A stretch of 64,000 nt of DNA from JAMLHH01 sp964653095 (lineage in GTDB: Bacteria; Bacteroidota; Bacteroidia; Chitinophagales; JADIYW01): positions 1 to 64,000 of the forward strand of contig CAZZEH010000003.1 of NCBI GenBank assembly GCA_964653095.1, read 5' to 3'. This document shows, piece by piece, positions 1-7,333 of this stretch (position 1 is its first letter; each line of letters opens with the position of its first letter). The notes beneath the pieces are model-generated. The model made no database searches. It saw only the letters and a list, made by a program, of their open reading frames with translations, and was not told the DNA's origin. The translations under genes were made by a program, and so were the position numbers.

Positions 1-39
1 TCCATCAAGTAAATATAAGAAAAAATATCGGTATTATGA

Positions 40-588
40 TGCCTGGTTGATAATGACAGTGACACATCTCAAAAATCACTTGAATACCAACCCAAAAATA
101 AAAAACTATTTATCAGCCATTCTAGTAACGATAAAGATAAAATCAACATTTTTGTTGAACTTCTTGAAAATATTGGATTAAAAAAACAACAACATTTTTT
201 TTACTCATCAAACCCTTATTCAGGTGTTGGGCAAGGAGAGAAAATAATTAATCGTTTAAAATCTGAGTTGAGTGATAATGTTTTCGTATTATTTATTTTG
301 AGTGATAATTTTTATAAAAGTGATATATGTCTTTGTGAAATGGGGGCTGTGTGGATAAAGTCCAATAAACAAGTTCCTATTATTATCCCCCCTTTTAACT
401 TTAGTGAAATTGAGGGTGTAATTTCTGGTGATTTGGCAATTAAAATTAATGATAAAGATGCACTCAATATACTTAAAGATAATATACTAAACTATTTAGG
501 AATAGAATCAATAGAACCTTATTCTTGGGAAGAAAAAAGAGATACATATCTTGAAAGAATAAATAGTTTATTGCCACCAGAAAAATAG
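40..588 (+). CDS. TIR-domain protein, 5' end missing or frameshifted
   Basis: The frame is open from the stop at 37-39 to a TAA at 586-588. It reads KLFISHSSNDKDK near the start (beta-A of a TIR fold) and then ICLCEMGAVW, where the Glu at 337-339 sits at the place of the catalytic Glu of NADase TIR domains. A TIR fold that cleaves NAD+ as an immune effector or signal is the known role of such bacterial proteins; activity here is inferred. No ATG lies in this frame upstream of the TIR motif. The first usable codon in the track of start codons is a TTG at 268, inside the domain, which would remove beta-A. Upstream sequence is open in another frame (SSKYKKKYRYYDAWL), so I suspect a frameshift near 40-60 or a gene starting before the window. 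The IS91-like terminus begins 17 bases after the stop. Confidence 0.6.
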   Translation, partial: CLVDNDSDTSQKSLEYQPKNKKLFISHSSNDKDKINIFVELLENIGLKKQQHFFYSSNPYSGVGQGEKIINRLKSELSDNVFVLFILSDNFYKSDICLCEMGAVWIKSNKQVPIIIPPFNFSEIEGVISGDLAIKINDKDALNILKDNILNYLGIESIEPYSWEEKRDTYLERINSLLPPEK

Positions 589-605
589 AATAGACAATCT
601 GCTGA

Positions 606-1111
606 TAATAACTAAGGTTTCGTGGCGCACGGAGTGCAAGCCATGAAACCGCTGTTGAACCCTTCAACTTTGTTCAGGACAGGCTATAACCGGCTATTGC
701 TTCCCCTCTTATGGGTTTCTCAATTTGTTTTTCTTGATTGCAGACACGCTGAATGCCTATTTTTTTTTATTTCAGGGAGGTGTTAGGCCCATTACTCGAT
801 TTCACTTCATATATGCACATAAAACCCCCTACCCAAATCTTTAGGATTTAGAAGCAATTTGGCGAGCCGGTAAATATTTTTTTAATGATCCTCTTTTTCC
901 AAAAAAATCAAGGATAATCAATGTCCCTGTTTTACAGTACGAGCATTTCCGCAGCATCGTTTTGACTTCTACTGGCAGACGACTGACTTTCAGCTCTTTC
1001 TGTAATTGTTGCAGTTTATCTCTCTTCCAGCTACTGCTCAAAATGCCATAGTGACGGATACGGACAAATCGACTCGGAAGAATATGCATCGAAAATCTGC
1101 GAACAAATTCT
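606..1111. repeat. IS91/ISCR-type terminal repeat, copy 1
   Basis: This stretch recurs as a direct repeat at 3716-4219. The first 387 bases (606-992 against 3716-4102) look identical, base for base. From position 993 on, the copies differ at roughly one base in ten, with small indels. It covers the non-coding terminus with a strong hairpin and the 3' end of a transposase gene on the minus strand. In IS91/ISCR elements this side, beyond the 3' end of the transposase gene, carries the replication origin (oriIS). Confidence 0.85.
616..650. other. Terminal hairpin of IS91-like element, copy 1
   Basis: A nested inverted repeat: GGTTTC pairs with GAAACC, GGC with GCC and GCAC with GTGC around a GGA loop, with only a two-base bulge. 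It lies 190 bases beyond the stop codon of the transposase remnant, where rolling-circle transposases nick at a stem-loop. The identical hairpin is at 3726-3760. Confidence 0.7.
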
Positions 1112-1649
1112 TCATTGCTTAGCGTCATTGCTTTAGTCTTGCCGCCATCCCGATAGTCCTTATAGTGGAAAGATGTTTCCTCATCTGTAACTTCCATTAT
1201 CCGGTGATTGCTGATAGCCACCTTATGCGTATACCTGCCTAAATATTCAATCACCTGCTTAGGCCACCAAAAGGACGTTTGGCATAAACCACCCAATCTT
1301 TTTCGAACAATCTATCGTACAACCGCTGGTCGCCCTGCTGTTGATTTCGCAAACAGGCAACATATTTGGCTCGAAAAACCTTGCTCATCGCTTTGACCGG
1401 AAAAAGAAACTTATTGCTGCGCATCTGATTTTTCCATTTCCCGTCTTTGTCAATACCTCCGCCCGGAACAATGCAATGGACATGAGGATGCAGACTCATG
1501 GTTTGTCCCCAAGTATGCAGTACCGTTATCATACCCATTTGCAGACCTTCCGTATGACCAAACTGATTTAAAGTTGCCCAAGCGGACTGAAATAAATTAT
1601 TGTACACAGCTTTAGGCTGACACAAAGCTGGTGAACAAAGGTATTCCAT
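841..1649 (-). pseudogene. IS91/ISCR-family transposase remnant, frameshifted and N-truncated
   Basis: Two overlapping reading frames together make a Y2-type rolling-circle transposase. The upstream part (1251-1649) contains HPHVHCIVPGGG, the metal-binding HxH region of the family, and KAVYNNLFQSAW. The downstream part (841-1296) contains QVIEYLGRYTHKVAISN and a C-terminal C-x2-C-like tail. The frames meet near 1260, where one base is missing in GGTGGCCTAAG: the expected GGPKQV becomes GGLSR-stop. The N-terminal zinc-ribbon part of the family is absent; homology stops near 1615-1620, where another gene fragment begins. The element cannot make a full transposase. Confidence 0.85.
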
Positions 1650-1774
1650 ACATTAACCCCGAAGACTATCTATTTCTTGACCAAAAAAGAATGTTGGGTA
1701 TCGTCAAAAGAATCCAAAAACAAATTACTAAATTCGGATTGACTAATGAGGATCTATTATTTGTAATTGATTGA
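1616..1774 (+). pseudogene. 3' fragment of an unidentified gene fused to the IS91-like remnant
   Basis: An open frame without its own start codon follows the transposase break point and reads GIPYINPEDYLFLDQKRM, then KQITKFGLTNEDLLFVID and a TGA at 1772-1774. It has coding character but begins exactly where transposase homology ends, so I read it as the surviving C-terminus of a gene cut by the element or by a deletion. I do not recognise the family. Confidence 0.4.
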
Positions 1775-1867
1775 TTATGAACAAATGAATTTAACGTTAG
1801 TCAGAATGAATACAGAAACAGATTCAAATAGAAATGAATAAAAAACATACTTAAATAAAAAATAAAC

Positions 1868-1875
1868 TATTTTTG
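1868..1875 (+). promoter_or_regulatory. Candidate -7 box (TATTTTTG)
   Basis: This matches the Bacteroidota TAnnTTTG -7 consensus and lies 13 bases before the ATG of the DUF3825 gene, giving a very short leader. No convincing -33 TTG was assigned. Confidence 0.4.
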
Positions 1876-1888
1876 TAAATAAAAGATT

Positions 1889-2635
1889 ATGGCACTATTT
1901 CAGTTTACGTGGATTCCCGATTTTTACAAAAGCATAGAAGAACTCAAAAATCTCGCAATGAAAGAAAACTGGGACTATATTGTGAAACCAACTTCTAAAA
2001 GTCCTGTTTTGGTAAATTATATCCATCATACATTTGACAAAGTTGAAGCAGAAGGGAAGATTGAATATGAAGGTGAATTTTGTTGCTTTAATACTGGATT
2101 AGCAACTGAAAATCAAGAAGAAATATATGGTTATTGCCAAAAAAACAAGAAACCAGGTACAACTATACCTTACTATTTTATAGGTTGGCGTAAATCAAGT
2201 CATAGAGATTTGTCTAAATTTTCAAAATTAGGAGAAGCAGCAAATTATTTTGAAGATCCTTCTGATTTGATATATGATACAAATCTTGAATTAAGAACAA
2301 ATATAGACCATATAATACAAGATAATAAGTCAAGATTTCCAGCCCCATTTGATAAAATGGATGATTATTTATTATCAAATATCTTAACTGGAACTATAGA
2401 AGACGCTAAAAGAAGAGTTAAGAGAAACTATAAAACTGCAATCCCTCAATATTATAACGGAAAATTACAATTATTACTTCCGCTTTGCCTACAATCAAAA
2501 GCTAAAGCTGATTTAGCTTTAGTTGTTGAAAAAGAAAGTGGAGTTTATAGAGCTTCAACTTGTTTAACTCTTGATATGGCTATTAATAATGCTCGTTTAA
2601 TTGCTAAACCAGATGATGAATGGTTAAAAGTATAA
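1889..2635 (+). CDS. DUF3825 domain-containing protein
   Basis: 248 aa, soluble, no signal peptide. The segment EGEFCCFNTGLATENQEEIYGY is the recognisable DUF3825 signature, and the C-terminal part has the family-like YRASTCLTLDMAINNARL followed by ending PDDEWL. DUF3825 proteins occur in bacterial accessory regions, often with OST-HTH/NYN-type RNA-related or defence genes; no biochemical function is established that I know of. The gene stands alone with its own -7 box at 1868 and lies inside a unit bounded by two IS91-like origins, so it is probably cargo. Base composition is lower in GC than the core genes to the right. Confidence 0.7.
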   Translation: MALFQFTWIPDFYKSIEELKNLAMKENWDYIVKPTSKSPVLVNYIHHTFDKVEAEGKIEYEGEFCCFNTGLATENQEEIYGYCQKNKKPGTTIPYYFIGWRKSSHRDLSKFSKLGEAANYFEDPSDLIYDTNLELRTNIDHIIQDNKSRFPAPFDKMDDYLLSNILTGTIEDAKRRVKRNYKTAIPQYYNGKLQLLLPLCLQSKAKADLALVVEKESGVYRASTCLTLDMAINNARLIAKPDDEWLKV

Positions 2636-2650
2636 AGTTTGTCAAAATAT

Positions 2651-2680
2651 TTGTTCATTAAAAATAAAACACTACCTTTG
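2651..2680 (+). promoter_or_regulatory. Promoter (TTG, 19-base spacer, TACCTTTG)
   Basis: A TTG at 2651-2653 and TACCTTTG at 2673-2680 are separated by 19 bases, which is the Bacteroidota sigma-A (-33/-7) arrangement. Transcription would start near 2687, downstream of the DUF3825 gene and well before the next CDS. Confidence 0.55.
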
Positions 2681-2686
2681 TAGCAC

Positions 2687-2816
2687 AATATAATTTTTAT
2701 CACAGGATAAAAAACAACAAGATAGAATTTATTAAGTTAAATCATTTTCAAGATAGATTTACAAGAAAAACTTAAAAAGACAAGATATGAGCTCTCTTAT
2801 TAAAGGGAGCTCTTTC
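2687..2816 (+). ncRNA. Candidate small RNA of about 130 nt
   Basis: The promoter at 2651-2680 and the intrinsic-terminator-like hairpin at 2789-2812 frame a short transcript without a convincing ORF. The only ATG (2787) lies inside the terminator stem. The interior is A-rich (ACAAGAAAAACTTAAAAAG), a possible unstructured interaction region. No known RNA family was recognised. Confidence 0.35.
2789..2812 (+). terminator. Hairpin terminator
   Basis: GAGCTCTCTT pairs with AAGGGAGCTC (10-bp stem with one mismatch) across a 4-base loop, followed by TTCTTTC. The U-tract is interrupted by C residues, so strength is uncertain. Confidence 0.5.
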
Positions 2817-2982
2817 TTTCATTGGTTATATAGGCGGTTTAAACGTAAGACGGGTAAATCGCTTCGGTTGAACATTTTCGCAAGAAAAAAGTATTATCTT
2901 CGTATTAACATTTGTTGGTAAAATCCGCTCTGCGTCAAACCGTTAGCGGTCAGGTTCGGACGACTCACAAAACGACAAGGAA

Positions 2983-3702
2983 ATGACAAAATATAAATTT
3001 ACACAATCACAGTTTGACGAAATTCTCTTGTTACTGAAAAGACGAGTAACAGAAAGTCGTGACGAACAAAAAAAGACACGAGCTAAGATTAGAAAATTAG
3101 GATTTCATATTTCTGACTATTTCACTGGTTTTAGCGACATTGACTTCAAAAAACTTTTGGACAAAGGCGACATTGAAATAATAGGCAAACAAATTTCTAA
3201 CGCAACGCAGACGACTAAATCATTTGTTGCAAAATCAACAACGAATTCTTTTACGCAGAAAGTTCGGACAACAACAGCAAACAACAAAGACGAGCATTAT
3301 GTACTTGACCTTTGCGATAAAGTTTTAGGACTTACATCTTCCAGACAACATAAATTTGATTTTTTGCTTGGCGACCCTAACTCTAATGGCGTGTCTGCTA
3401 AACTTCCTGTTGATAGTTTTTATCAAGACTTAAATCTTGTTGTTGAGTATCGTGAACGACAACACACAGAAAGCGTAAACTTCTTTGACAAGCCAAATAA
3501 AATGACAGTTAGTGGAGTTCATCGTGGAGAACAAAGAAAAATTTACGATGAACGAAGAAGAAAGATTTTGCCAAAACATAACATTCATTTGGTGGAAATA
3601 TCTTTCTCTGACTTTGACTATGACGGACAAAAAAGAATAATCCGAAATCAAACCAAAGACATTGAAATTGTAAAACTAAAACTTAAAAAATTTGTATCTT
3701 AA
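2983..3702 (+). CDS. Putative PD-(D/E)XK-like nuclease of unknown family
   Basis: 239 aa, soluble. The N-terminal half (1-100) is charged and helical. The C-terminal half has the layout of a small restriction-like fold: HKFDFLLGD (candidate acidic residue, about residue 127-130), then LNLVVEYRERQH (candidate E-x-R/K strand, about 151-158), then YDERRRKILPKHNIHLVEISF, the helix-strand ending seen in Vsr/DUF559-type nucleases. The nuclease call rests on this pattern only; the E-Y-R triad would be a variant of ExK. The gene sits between the candidate sRNA and the second IS91-like terminus, so it is probably mobile cargo, and defence is a reasonable guess. Confidence 0.45.
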   Translation: MTKYKFTQSQFDEILLLLKRRVTESRDEQKKTRAKIRKLGFHISDYFTGFSDIDFKKLLDKGDIEIIGKQISNATQTTKSFVAKSTTNSFTQKVRTTTANNKDEHYVLDLCDKVLGLTSSRQHKFDFLLGDPNSNGVSAKLPVDSFYQDLNLVVEYRERQHTESVNFFDKPNKMTVSGVHRGEQRKIYDERRRKILPKHNIHLVEISFSDFDYDGQKRIIRNQTKDIEIVKLKLKKFVS

Positions 3703-3715
3703 CAATCCGAACCAC

Positions 3716-4219
3716 TAATAACTAAGGTTTCGTGGCGCACGGAGTGCAAGCCATGAAACCGCTGTTGAACCCTTCAACTTTGTTCAGGACAGGCTATAAC
3801 CGGCTATTGCTTCCCCTCTTATGGGTTTCTCAATTTGTTTTTCTTGATTGCAGACACGCTGAATGCCTATTTTTTTTTATTTCAGGGAGGTGTTAGGCCC
3901 ATTACTCGATTTCACTTCATATATGCACATAAAACCCCCTACCCAAATCTTTAGGATTTAGAAGCAATTTGGCGAGCCGGTAAATATTTTTTTAATGATC
4001 CTCTTTTTCCAAAAAAATCAAGGATAATCAATGTCCCTGTTTTACAGTACGAGCATTTCCGCAGCATCGTTTTGACTTCTACTGGCAGACGACTGACTTT
4101 CAACTCTTTCTGTAATTGCTATAGTTTCCCCGCTTCCAACTACTGCTCAAAATACCATAGTGGCGATACGGACAAATCGACTCGGAAGAATATGCATCGA
4201 AAACCTGCGAACAAATTCT
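3716..4219. repeat. IS91/ISCR-type terminal repeat, copy 2 (truncated)
   Basis: Second copy of 606-1111, starting at the same TAATAACTAAGG and carrying the same hairpin. It ends abruptly after GAACAAATTCT, so only the terminus and the last codons of a transposase (with small indels) remain. It begins 13 bases after the stop codon of the nuclease-like gene. The stretch 4220-4365 to its right holds no gene that I can see. Confidence 0.85.
3726..3760. other. Terminal hairpin of IS91-like element, copy 2
   Basis: Identical in sequence and in its distance from the repeat boundary to the hairpin at 616-650. Confidence 0.7.
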
Positions 4220-4365
4220 AAATAATTCGGCTTAATGGACATTTTTTAGGCTAAAAAGTTCTGTACCCCTTGGTATTATTAGCTTAGAGTCCAATCAAAG
4301 GTTATGAATAAAAAAGTGCTTTTATTGCGGTAAACAATTTTAGGACGGGTCAGTCAATTATTTCC

Positions 4366-4396
4366 AAAAAAAAAGACCCGCCATAAGCGAGTCTTT
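4366..4396 (-). terminator. Intrinsic terminator after the OmpA-like gene
   Basis: On the minus strand AAAGACTCGC pairs with GCGGGTCTTT (one mismatch) around TTATG and is followed by a long U-run (A-run at 4366-4374 on the plus strand). It lies 29 bases past the stop codon of the gene ending at 4425. Confidence 0.8.
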
Positions 4397-4424
4397 ACAT
4401 ATTGTGAAATTGTACAAGCTAATT

Positions 4425-5306
4425 CTATTTGGTAGGCTCTAACAACTTGAAGAACTGATCTAATTGCGGTAGGATAACAATTCTGGTTCTTCTGTTCTTA
4501 GCCTTCCCGTCAGAAGTTTCATTACTGGCAACCGGGACATACTCTCCTCTACCTCCTGCGGTCATTCTTGCAGGTTCAACTCCATACTTGTTTTGCAAAA
4601 TTCGGACCACGGAAGTTGCTCTCAATACCGACAAATCCCAGTTGTCTTTCATCACCCCGCCTCTAATCGGAACATTATCGGTATGTCCTTCCACTATAAA
4701 TTCGATGTCAGGCTGGTTTTTCAAAACTTTCGCGACTTTTTCCAAAACGTTCATGGCTCCGTCGCTTACCTCATAGCTTCCTGTTCTGAACAAAAGCTTA
4801 TCAGAAATTGAGACATATACCGCACTCTTATCCACCTTAATCTCAATGTCGGAATCATTGATGTCATTCAAAACTCCTTTCAAATTCATGACCAAAGCCA
4901 TATTCAGAGAGTCCTTTTTCGCAATTGCAGACTGAAGGTCTTTGATGTACAAGTCTTTTTCTCCAATATTCTCAAGAGATTTTTTAATACTCTCTGCCTG
5001 TGATGAAGAAATCACGGATAAATCACTCAATTGTTTTAAAACAGTAGTATTATGCTCTTTCAGATAATCAATTTGCTGGTTGAGGTTATTTATCTTCCCC
5101 TGCAATTCTGCTTTTTCAAGTTCAAATTGGTTAGTTTTTGTTTTTTTATCTTCTAAGCAGTTTCTCAAATCTGTCTGTACTACTAAGTGTTCTTCCTGTA
5201 AAGCTTCTAATTTATCTGCTTCTGCCTTAAAGGTTTTTTTACTGACGCAGGAAGTCCCAATAAATAAAATCGCGGATCCTGCAAAAAATAAACTTTTAAT
5301 TTTCAT
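4425..5306 (-). CDS. OmpA-family lipoprotein with coiled coil
   Basis: 293 aa. The N-terminus MKIKSLFFAGSAILFIGTSC is a lipoprotein signal peptide with Cys20 as the lipidated residue. Residues about 25-140 are heptad-rich and very likely coiled coil. Residues about 165-280 form an OmpA/MotB C-terminal domain, with VEGHTDNVPIRGG and NRRTRIVI as the peptidoglycan-binding signature. It would tether the outer membrane (or an envelope complex) to peptidoglycan. It is the last gene of a minus-strand run, 62 bases after the sulfotransferase, with a strong terminator behind it. Confidence 0.85.
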   Translation of the reverse strand: MKIKSLFFAGSAILFIGTSCVSKKTFKAEADKLEALQEEHLVVQTDLRNCLEDKKTKTNQFELEKAELQGKINNLNQQIDYLKEHNTTVLKQLSDLSVISSSQAESIKKSLENIGEKDLYIKDLQSAIAKKDSLNMALVMNLKGVLNDINDSDIEIKVDKSAVYVSISDKLLFRTGSYEVSDGAMNVLEKVAKVLKNQPDIEFIVEGHTDNVPIRGGVMKDNWDLSVLRATSVVRILQNKYGVEPARMTAGGRGEYVPVASNETSDGKAKNRRTRIVILPQLDQFFKLLEPTK

Positions 5307-5368
5307 ATAAAGAATTTTAATGTAAATATAGCAAAAAATACAATGGGATACTTATTTAAAAGCTCCGG

Positions 5369-6520
5369 TTATTGTTCAAAATTATATTTTTTAAATATTG
5401 ACTGTAAAGGCGTATAAACTTCTTCTTTTGTCATTCCGTATTGTTCCAGAGAATACGTATGTCCGCTTTTGTAGGATTTGGAGCGCCCGGAAGCCTTCTT
5501 TAATCTGCTGTCAAATTCATCACTTACATTCATATTGAAATGGCGGTATATTTTTATCATTTCATCGTGAGGATTTTCTATCAGGTCTTCATACTTAAGT
5601 GTGTACCACTGGTTTTGCGGCAATCTCTGAATGTGTTCATGAAAATAGAGGTAATAATTGATTGCCAGTTCTCCCCAGGCTCTATGATACATAGAATCTT
5701 CCGGTATATCAGGACTATGAGCTTTCCAAGCCGCAGAAAACATACTGATAAAAGAAGGTACAGCCTTATAAGGCGTCCTTACTATATAAATAATCCTTGC
5801 ATCCGGAAATATATCTATAATGGTATTGAGCCTGCCGGTGGACATCACATTTTTGGATAAAAATATTTTATCTGTGCCCAATACATACATAAATCTCTGA
5901 ATGGAAGCTTTATAATATGCCGATAGTTTCTCACGCTCTTTTTCCGACATCAAATCCGGAAATTTGACATAATCGATTTCATCCATGTACGGACACAGCA
6001 GAAAAATCCCACTGGTAATCAGGGTAAAAATAAACGTACCTTCATCTTCTTCCGACTGATTAAAACCCATAGGATGTATTTCTTCCCATCCCTTAAAAAA
6101 AACTCCGTCCAAATAATCAAATGTTTTTCGCAGTGGACTCCCAATCCTTTTATCAACCGCACCAAAGAAATGGACTATTTTAAAAATTGTAATAGATGGT
6201 AATATTGTGTGATAAAGCAGGGTATATCCGTACCGTTCTTCGTCCAGGCAAAAAAGTCGATGTAAAAATGTGGTGCCGCTTCTCGGGTTGGCGATAATAA
6301 AAACCGGTTTTTCAATTTTCAGCCTTCTGTAGCCGGGAAAAAGAATTTCATCCAAAAGTCTGAAAACCAGCACTAAAAATGAAACCAGCGTGAAAATAAA
6401 AACAAAAAGCAGGGTAAAAAGAAATCTTCTGATACTGAAATGTTTCACACACTGCAGGTAAACTATTTTGAAAAAAGTTTTAAGATGGATATAAAAAATC
6501 GAAGCGTGAATAAAACTCAT
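5369..6520 (-). CDS. Membrane-anchored sulfotransferase-family protein
   Basis: 383 aa. A transmembrane helix near residues 32-58 (FTLLFVFIFTLVSFLVLVF) precedes the catalytic domain. IIANPRSGTTFLHRLF at about 75-90 is the 5'-phosphosulfate-binding loop that contacts PAPS, and IIYIVRTPYKAVPSF at about 233-247 is the 3'-phosphate-binding region. These motifs match the Sulfotransfer_3 group, which transfers sulfate from PAPS to carbohydrates or lipids; the substrate cannot be read. It starts six bases after the DUF2520 gene and is probably co-transcribed with it. Confidence 0.75.
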   Translation of the reverse strand: MSFIHASIFYIHLKTFFKIVYLQCVKHFSIRRFLFTLLFVFIFTLVSFLVLVFRLLDEILFPGYRRLKIEKPVFIIANPRSGTTFLHRLFCLDEERYGYTLLYHTILPSITIFKIVHFFGAVDKRIGSPLRKTFDYLDGVFFKGWEEIHPMGFNQSEEDEGTFIFTLITSGIFLLCPYMDEIDYVKFPDLMSEKEREKLSAYYKASIQRFMYVLGTDKIFLSKNVMSTGRLNTIIDIFPDARIIYIVRTPYKAVPSFISMFSAAWKAHSPDIPEDSMYHRAWGELAINYYLYFHEHIQRLPQNQWYTLKYEDLIENPHDEMIKIYRHFNMNVSDEFDSRLKKASGRSKSYKSGHTYSLEQYGMTKEEVYTPLQSIFKKYNFEQ

Positions 6521-6526
6521 AATAAT

Positions 6527-7333
6527 TTATATTGTGATATCCGGATTGACATTTTGATAGTGTTCCAGAATACTTTTTGAAAAAAGTTGATACAAAGATA
6601 AAAGAACTGTTTTATCGAAAGACTCTATAAGGTTTAAATGCTTTTGGATGGTCTGTAAATCTCCCCTTCTTGCAGGACCAGTTTGTGCGTTTTCTGCTCC
6701 CAATTCAAGTGCTTTGCTTAGTGTCTCTTTCAACAGCGGGCCAAATAACTCTTTTGGGATTTGATAATTTTCAGCATAATTCTCAGACAAAAACACAAGA
6801 TAATTTACAAAGTTATTGATTAATACAGCAGCAACGTGAACGTGCATTTTCTGCTCTTCGCTTATTTCATGATATTGACCACCAAGCTTAAGAGTCAGTT
6901 CACGGAGTGATTCTTTCACCTCTGAATTGTCCGATGTAATTAAAAAAGGTAAGTCCTGAAAACTGACTTCCTTTCCCCGGGTAAAGGTCTGCAACGGATA
7001 CCAGACAGCTGAGCGGTCAAACTTTTTATCCAAAACATCCAATCCTTTGACTCCCGATGTGTGAACGACTACCCCTTTAACTTTTGGCATGGCTTCCGCC
7101 ATTGTGTGTATCGCATCATCCGAAACTGAAAGAATATACAAATCGGCATCTGCACTCATCTTTCCAAAATCTGAACTGATTTTTTGCGCATTGACCTGTT
7201 TTGCAAGTGTTTCAGCATGAAGAAGATTGCGGGAAATAACCTCCACAATTTCGATTTCATTTTTTACAAGTGCTGCTGCAATCGCAGACGCGACATTTCC
7301 GGAACCTATAATGACAGCATGCTTAAGCCGCAT
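6527..7333 (-). CDS. Rossmann-fold and DUF2520 domain protein
   Basis: 268 aa. An N-terminal dinucleotide-binding fold (VIIGSGNVASAIAAALVK, residues 8-25) is followed by a helical DUF2520 domain containing MHVHAAAVLINNFVN-like sequence around residues 163-180. The arrangement resembles F420/NADP oxidoreductase or pyrroline-5-carboxylate reductase-like enzymes; the substrate is unknown. The start codon overlaps the 3' end of ccmF by 11 bases, which indicates translational coupling. Confidence 0.8.
   Translation of the reverse strand: MRLKHAVIIGSGNVASAIAAALVKNEIEIVEVISRNLLHAETLAKQVNAQKISSDFGKMSADADLYILSVSDDAIHTMAEAMPKVKGVVVHTSGVKGLDVLDKKFDRSAVWYPLQTFTRGKEVSFQDLPFLITSDNSEVKESLRELTLKLGGQYHEISEEQKMHVHVAAVLINNFVNYLVFLSENYAENYQIPKELFGPLLKETLSKALELGAENAQTGPARRGDLQTIQKHLNLIESFDKTVLLSLYQLFSKSILEHYQNVNPDITI

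Noticed and set aside
1785..2955. AACGTTAGTC and AACCGTTAGCGG before the two cargo genes as integron attC sites
   Set aside because: The core does not fit GTTRRRY well and I could not find matching partner sites or an integrase.
4220..4424. Possible end of another insertion sequence (GGACATTTTTTAGGC ... TGTACCCC)
   Set aside because: No transposase, no second end and no target duplication visible.
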